Assembly (NCBI RefSeq): GCF_006475605.1
Contig: NZ_SSBC01000010.1
Span: forward strand, 124,001 to 188,000
Origin: Asticcacaulis tiandongensis
GTDB taxonomy: Bacteria; Pseudomonadota; Alphaproteobacteria; Caulobacterales; Caulobacteraceae
Direction: 5' to 3'
Length of the DNA stretch: 64,000 bases
Positions 60,980 through 64,000 of the stretch are shown piece by piece (the stretch's first letter is position 1; the number at the start of each line of letters is the position of its first letter). The translations under genes were made by a program, and so were the position numbers. The notes under the pieces are model-generated. The model saw only the letters and a list, made by a program, of their open reading frames with translations, was not told the origin of the DNA and searched no databases.

Positions 60980-60987
60980 GAGTTATT

Positions 60988-61548
60988 ATGTCTGCCCCTT
61001 ATAAAATTCTGGCGATTACCGGTTCCCTGCGTAAGGCCTCGTTTAATACGGCACTTTTGAATACGCTGGCGGCTACCGATTATGACGGCCTTAAAGTCGA
61101 AGTGGCCGACATCAGCGAAATTCCCCTGTATAATCAGGACATCGATGTTGAGCCGGTATTGCCTGCCATACAGACCCTGCGCGATCAGGTTGCGGCTGCC
61201 GATGCCCTGATCATTGCCAGCCCGGAATATAATTACACCATGTCGGGTGTGATTAAAAACATCATCGACTGGCTGTCACGTCCCTATGGCAAGGCCGCAG
61301 TGGTTGGTAAACCGATACTGATTATTACGACTTCGCCCGGTTCGACCGGCGGCGTGCGGGCGCAATCGCCAATTCGCAGCACGCTTGCGGCTATTGGTGC
61401 CTATCCGCTTGGGGGCGCCGAGGTCATTATTGCCGCGGTAGATAAGAAAATAACTGATGGGCGTTTCACAGACGAAGCCAATCTGACATTTATCGCTGAG
61501 AGCCTCGAACGGCTTAAGGCTGAAATCAGGGTACGTCAGGCGGCCTAA
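60988..61548 (+). CDS. NADPH-dependent FMN reductase (ChrR/YieF-like)
   Basis: A 186-residue flavodoxin-fold enzyme. It has the phosphate-binding motif TGSLRKASFN (about residues 10-19), the SPEYNYTMSGVIKN segment (about 78-91), and a C-terminal TTSPGSTGG. These enzymes reduce quinones, chromate or azo compounds in vitro and protect against quinone stress. GGAG lies before the ATG at 60988. The inverted repeat directly upstream suggests tight regulation. Confidence 0.92.
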   Translation: MSAPYKILAITGSLRKASFNTALLNTLAATDYDGLKVEVADISEIPLYNQDIDVEPVLPAIQTLRDQVAAADALIIASPEYNYTMSGVIKNIIDWLSRPYGKAAVVGKPILIITTSPGSTGGVRAQSPIRSTLAAIGAYPLGGAEVIIAAVDKKITDGRFTDEANLTFIAESLERLKAEIRVRQAA

Positions 61549-61584
61549 AGGCGCTCGACAGGGCTTACAAAATCAAGGCTAAAT

Positions 61585-61620
61585 AGGGCATTCTCCGTAA
61601 GGGTGATGCCCTTTGTTTTT
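61585..61620 (+). terminator. Rho-independent terminator after the FMN reductase
   Basis: AGGGCAT and ATGCCCT pair around a 14-base loop and are followed by TTGTTTTT. It ends 14 bases before the ribosome binding site of the S9 peptidase gene. Confidence 0.85.
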
Positions 61621-61639
61621 TAGCGGATCAGGAATGGAT

Positions 61640-63763
61640 ATGAAGCCCTTTGTCTTGTCGTTCAAAGCCGCCTGTCTGGCGACGGTTCTTCTGACGCCGC
61701 TGGCACAGGCCGAACCGCTTAAGCCCTTCACCTATCAGGACATGGTGTCGCTTGACCGGATGTCCGGCCTGACGCTTGATGCCACCGGTCGTTATGCGGC
61801 GTTTCAGGTGCGGGCCACCGACCTTGAGGCCAACAGGGGCGTAACGTCACTGTGGGTTAAGGATGTCGATCATCCGCAAACCGTTGAATACCGTCTGGCG
61901 ATATCCGACGGCGGTGCCTTTGCGCCGCAATGGGGGAGGGATGGGGCGCTGTATTTTCTTTCTGCCCGCTCAGGGTCGGTGCAGGTGTGGAAAACCGACC
62001 TCAAAGGCACAAAGGCCACGCAGGTTACCGATCTGCCACTGGGGGTAGGGTCATATAAGCTGTCGCCGGACGCGAAGGGCCTGATTGTGTCTCTTTCGGT
62101 ATTTCCGGAATGCCATACCGATCCTGAAGGGGAAATCGGCTGCACCTTGCGGCGTGAGGCTGAGCAAAAAGCATCAAAAACCAGCGGCGTGATCTATGAT
62201 CGTCTGTTTGTACGCCATTGGGATGAATGGAAAGATGGCACGCGCAACCATCTGTTTTATATCTCATTTGCCGGTGGTGAGCCTCTGGCCCTGACTGGTG
62301 GTTTTGATGGGGATGTGCCGTCAAAACCGTTCGGCGACGAAAGTGAGTATAGTTTTTCACCTGACGGGCGCAGAGTATTTTTCTCAGGCCGCGTGGCCGG
62401 ACAGGATGAGCCGCGTTCGACCAATTTCGACATTTACCAGATCGATCTGGTGCATCCGCAAGACATTGCCTTTAATCCGAACCTGTTGCGGGCGGTGCAT
62501 CTGACCAATCTGACCGAAGCCAATAAGGCGTGGGATACCGGCGCGGTGGTATCGCCGGATGGGCGGACACTGGCCTATCGCGCCATGAAGCGTCCGGGGT
62601 TTGAGGCCGATCAGTTTGGCATCTATCTCAAAGACCTCGTAAGCGGTGAAACCCGCCGTATTGCCGCCGACTGGGATCGCTCGGCCGATAGCCTTGAGTG
62701 GTCAGAAGATGGTCAGAGCCTGTTTGTCATCGCGCAAGATGTCGGCATTACGCGGCTGTTCCGTATTGATGTGGCGACGCAAACGGTAACGCCACTGTCA
62801 GCCTCAGGTCGCATCGATGCTTTTGCGCAGAAAGATGACGGCTTTGTTTTCCTGAAGAACAGCCTGAACCGTCCGGCGCAGCTTTATCGTCAGGCCCCAC
62901 GCGATATGTTCATAGATCATGAACCTCAGGCCATGACGCAGATCAATAATGACGTCCTGCATAACCGCACCTTTGGCGCCTATGAGCAGTTCAGCTTCAA
63001 AGGCTGGAACGATGAAACCGTCTATGGCTATGTCATCAAACCGGCAAACTTTATTGAGGGGAAAAAGTACCCTATAGCCTTCCTGATCCATGGCGGGCCG
63101 CAAGGGTCGTTTTCGGATTCATGGTCCTATCGCTGGAATCCTGCGACCTATGCCGGTGAAGGCTTTGCTGTGGTGATGATCGATTTCCACGGCTCAACCG
63201 GCTACGGGCAGGCCTTTACCGATTCGATTACACAGCACTGGGGCGATCGGCCGCTTGAGGACCTGCAAAAAGGCTATGCCCACGCACTTAAGGCCTATCC
63301 GTTCCTTGATGCGGATCGGGCCTGTGCGCTGGGTGGTTCCTATGGCGGCTATATGGTCAACTGGATCGCCAGCCAGTGGAAAGACCCGTGGAAGTGTCTG
63401 GTCAACCATAATGGCGTGTTTGATACGCGCGGCATGGGCTATGCCACTGAGGAACTGTGGTTCTCTGAGTGGGAGAACGGCGGGGACGTTTATAATCACG
63501 CCGAAAACTACGATAAATTCAATCCGGCACTGCATGCCAAGGACTGGTCGGTGCCGATGCTGGTTATCCATTCTGACAATGATTTCCGAGTCATGCCGGA
63601 ACAGGGGATAGGCACCTTTACCGCCCTTCAGATGAACGGCGTCAAATCAAGGATGCTGCGCTTTCCCGATGAAAATCACTGGGTGCTCAAGCCGCATAAT
63701 TCGCTGAAATGGCACCAGACGGTGTTTGACTGGCTTAAGGAACATACAGAGGCGGGCCAGTAA
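61640..63763 (+). CDS. Secreted S9-family (prolyl oligopeptidase-like) peptidase
   Basis: A 707-residue peptidase with a signal peptide (about residues 1-24, ending LAQAEP). A beta-propeller-like region with WD40-type repeats (about 40-430) precedes an alpha/beta hydrolase domain. The catalytic triad is Ser567 in GGSYGGY, Asp648 in HSDNDFRV and His680 in ENHWV. This layout fits S9C-type dipeptidyl or acylaminoacyl peptidases. AGGA lies six bases before ATG 61640; the frame is open upstream. The beta-lactamase gene follows after one base. Confidence 0.93.
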   Translation: MKPFVLSFKAACLATVLLTPLAQAEPLKPFTYQDMVSLDRMSGLTLDATGRYAAFQVRATDLEANRGVTSLWVKDVDHPQTVEYRLAISDGGAFAPQWGRDGALYFLSARSGSVQVWKTDLKGTKATQVTDLPLGVGSYKLSPDAKGLIVSLSVFPECHTDPEGEIGCTLRREAEQKASKTSGVIYDRLFVRHWDEWKDGTRNHLFYISFAGGEPLALTGGFDGDVPSKPFGDESEYSFSPDGRRVFFSGRVAGQDEPRSTNFDIYQIDLVHPQDIAFNPNLLRAVHLTNLTEANKAWDTGAVVSPDGRTLAYRAMKRPGFEADQFGIYLKDLVSGETRRIAADWDRSADSLEWSEDGQSLFVIAQDVGITRLFRIDVATQTVTPLSASGRIDAFAQKDDGFVFLKNSLNRPAQLYRQAPRDMFIDHEPQAMTQINNDVLHNRTFGAYEQFSFKGWNDETVYGYVIKPANFIEGKKYPIAFLIHGGPQGSFSDSWSYRWNPATYAGEGFAVVMIDFHGSTGYGQAFTDSITQHWGDRPLEDLQKGYAHALKAYPFLDADRACALGGSYGGYMVNWIASQWKDPWKCLVNHNGVFDTRGMGYATEELWFSEWENGGDVYNHAENYDKFNPALHAKDWSVPMLVIHSDNDFRVMPEQGIGTFTALQMNGVKSRMLRFPDENHWVLKPHNSLKWHQTVFDWLKEHTEAGQ

Positions 63764-63764
63764 G

Positions 63765-64000
63765 ATGGTCTCACGCAGGGGGATGATGATCGGAGGGCTA
63801 ACCACAGCGGGTATAGCTGCTGGGGTGGGGGGACTGTCACTATTGGCGCTACCATCCACAGGCTGTGCCTGTTTACCAGAAGTGTTTCCCGAGATTTCTA
63901 AAATTGAGGAAGAGACGGGGCTGACAATCGGGGTACACATTGCCGGTCGCTCGCTGTTCGCCGGTTACCGTGATTATCATCGCTTTGCCCTGTGTTCGAC
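63765..64000 (+). CDS. bla: Class A beta-lactamase, N-terminal part
   Basis: The 78 visible residues start with a twin-arginine-like signal (SRRGMM), a long hydrophobic stretch, then a mature part with IEEETGLTIGVHIAG and RFALCS. That ends exactly at the expected catalytic Ser of the SxxK motif, where the window stops. This is the standard class A layout. Only the start is present, so resistance spectrum cannot be judged. It begins one base after the S9 peptidase stop and is probably cotranscribed. Confidence 0.82.
   Translation, partial: MVSRRGMMIGGLTTAGIAAGVGGLSLLALPSTGCACLPEVFPEISKIEEETGLTIGVHIAGRSLFAGYRDYHRFALCS

Overview
The window reads as about 64 kb of ordinary chromosome from an alphaproteobacterium of the Caulobacterales. 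Its moderate GC content would suit Asticcacaulis better than the GC-richer Caulobacter or Brevundimonas. The placement is an inference from several signs: an exact GTTC-N7-GTTC LexA box in front of dinB, an exact TTAA-N7-TTAA CtrA-type box, a single bifunctional RelA/SpoT enzyme next to rpoZ, a TIGR02300 (FYDLN) acidic protein, a type II DAHP synthase, and many hairpin-type intergenic repeats. No prophage, insertion sequence, CRISPR array or plasmid function is visible. Genes run on both strands in short operons.

Layout. 0-9.8 kb: the end of a CorC/HlyC-type CBS protein with a small membrane protein, a UPF0114 protein, a chemoreceptor, rpsD, a secreted gluzincin-like protein, SOS-controlled dinB, a quinone reductase paired with a class II glutamine amidotransferase, and an OsmC peroxidase. 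10-12.8 kb: a DUF1080 secreted protein, an EamA transporter and an unknown secreted protein. 12.9-21.2 kb: the housekeeping core, rpoZ, rsh, then the tightly packed chain pyrE-pdxJ-acpS-lepB-rnc-era-recO. 21.3-23.6 kb: small conserved or unknown proteins and a TspO-like membrane protein. 23.6-28 kb, minus strand: catalase, then a cluster of three secreted proteins (a lipoprotein, an M48 protease with a helical repeat tail, and an unknown protein).

28.6-36 kb: tRNA-Val, gph, glmU-rpiA, gor (flanked by two copies of the same repeat), an O-antigen-ligase-like protein and type II DAHP synthase. 36-46.4 kb: a 14-codon leader-like ORF with a near-perfect ribosome binding site ahead of a small coiled-coil membrane protein, a BaiN/HI0933 flavoprotein, an SCP2-type protein, an MBL hydrolase, an amino acid permease, hrpB ending in a 46-bp tandem repeat, a GH18-like lipoprotein, and two overlapping RNA methyltransferase genes. 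46.5-51.7 kb: a membrane glycosyltransferase and a vitamin B12/iron-type ABC importer divided by a CtrA-type box, then tRNA-Leu, tRNA-Ala and the TIGR02300 protein. 52-57.7 kb: a ComP/NarX-style sensor kinase with its LuxR-type regulator, a secreted OB-like protein, tag, and an unknown membrane protein. 57.7-64 kb: a Kef-type antiporter, an RluF-like pseudouridine synthase, a membrane-anchored EEP-fold protein, an FMN reductase with a dyad operator, an S9 peptidase, and the start of a class A beta-lactamase with a Tat-like signal, cut at its catalytic serine.

No wholly new multi-gene system is obvious. The most notable non-gene signals are: (1) eight copies of a two-hairpin intergenic repeat whose stems differ in sequence but keep their pairing; (2) a proline-rich N-terminal extension on the RelA/SpoT enzyme that ends in a perfect terminator-like hairpin inside the coding sequence; (3) the two tandem repeats; (4) the composite palindromic element at 46.4-46.5 kb; and (5) the LexA and CtrA-type boxes.
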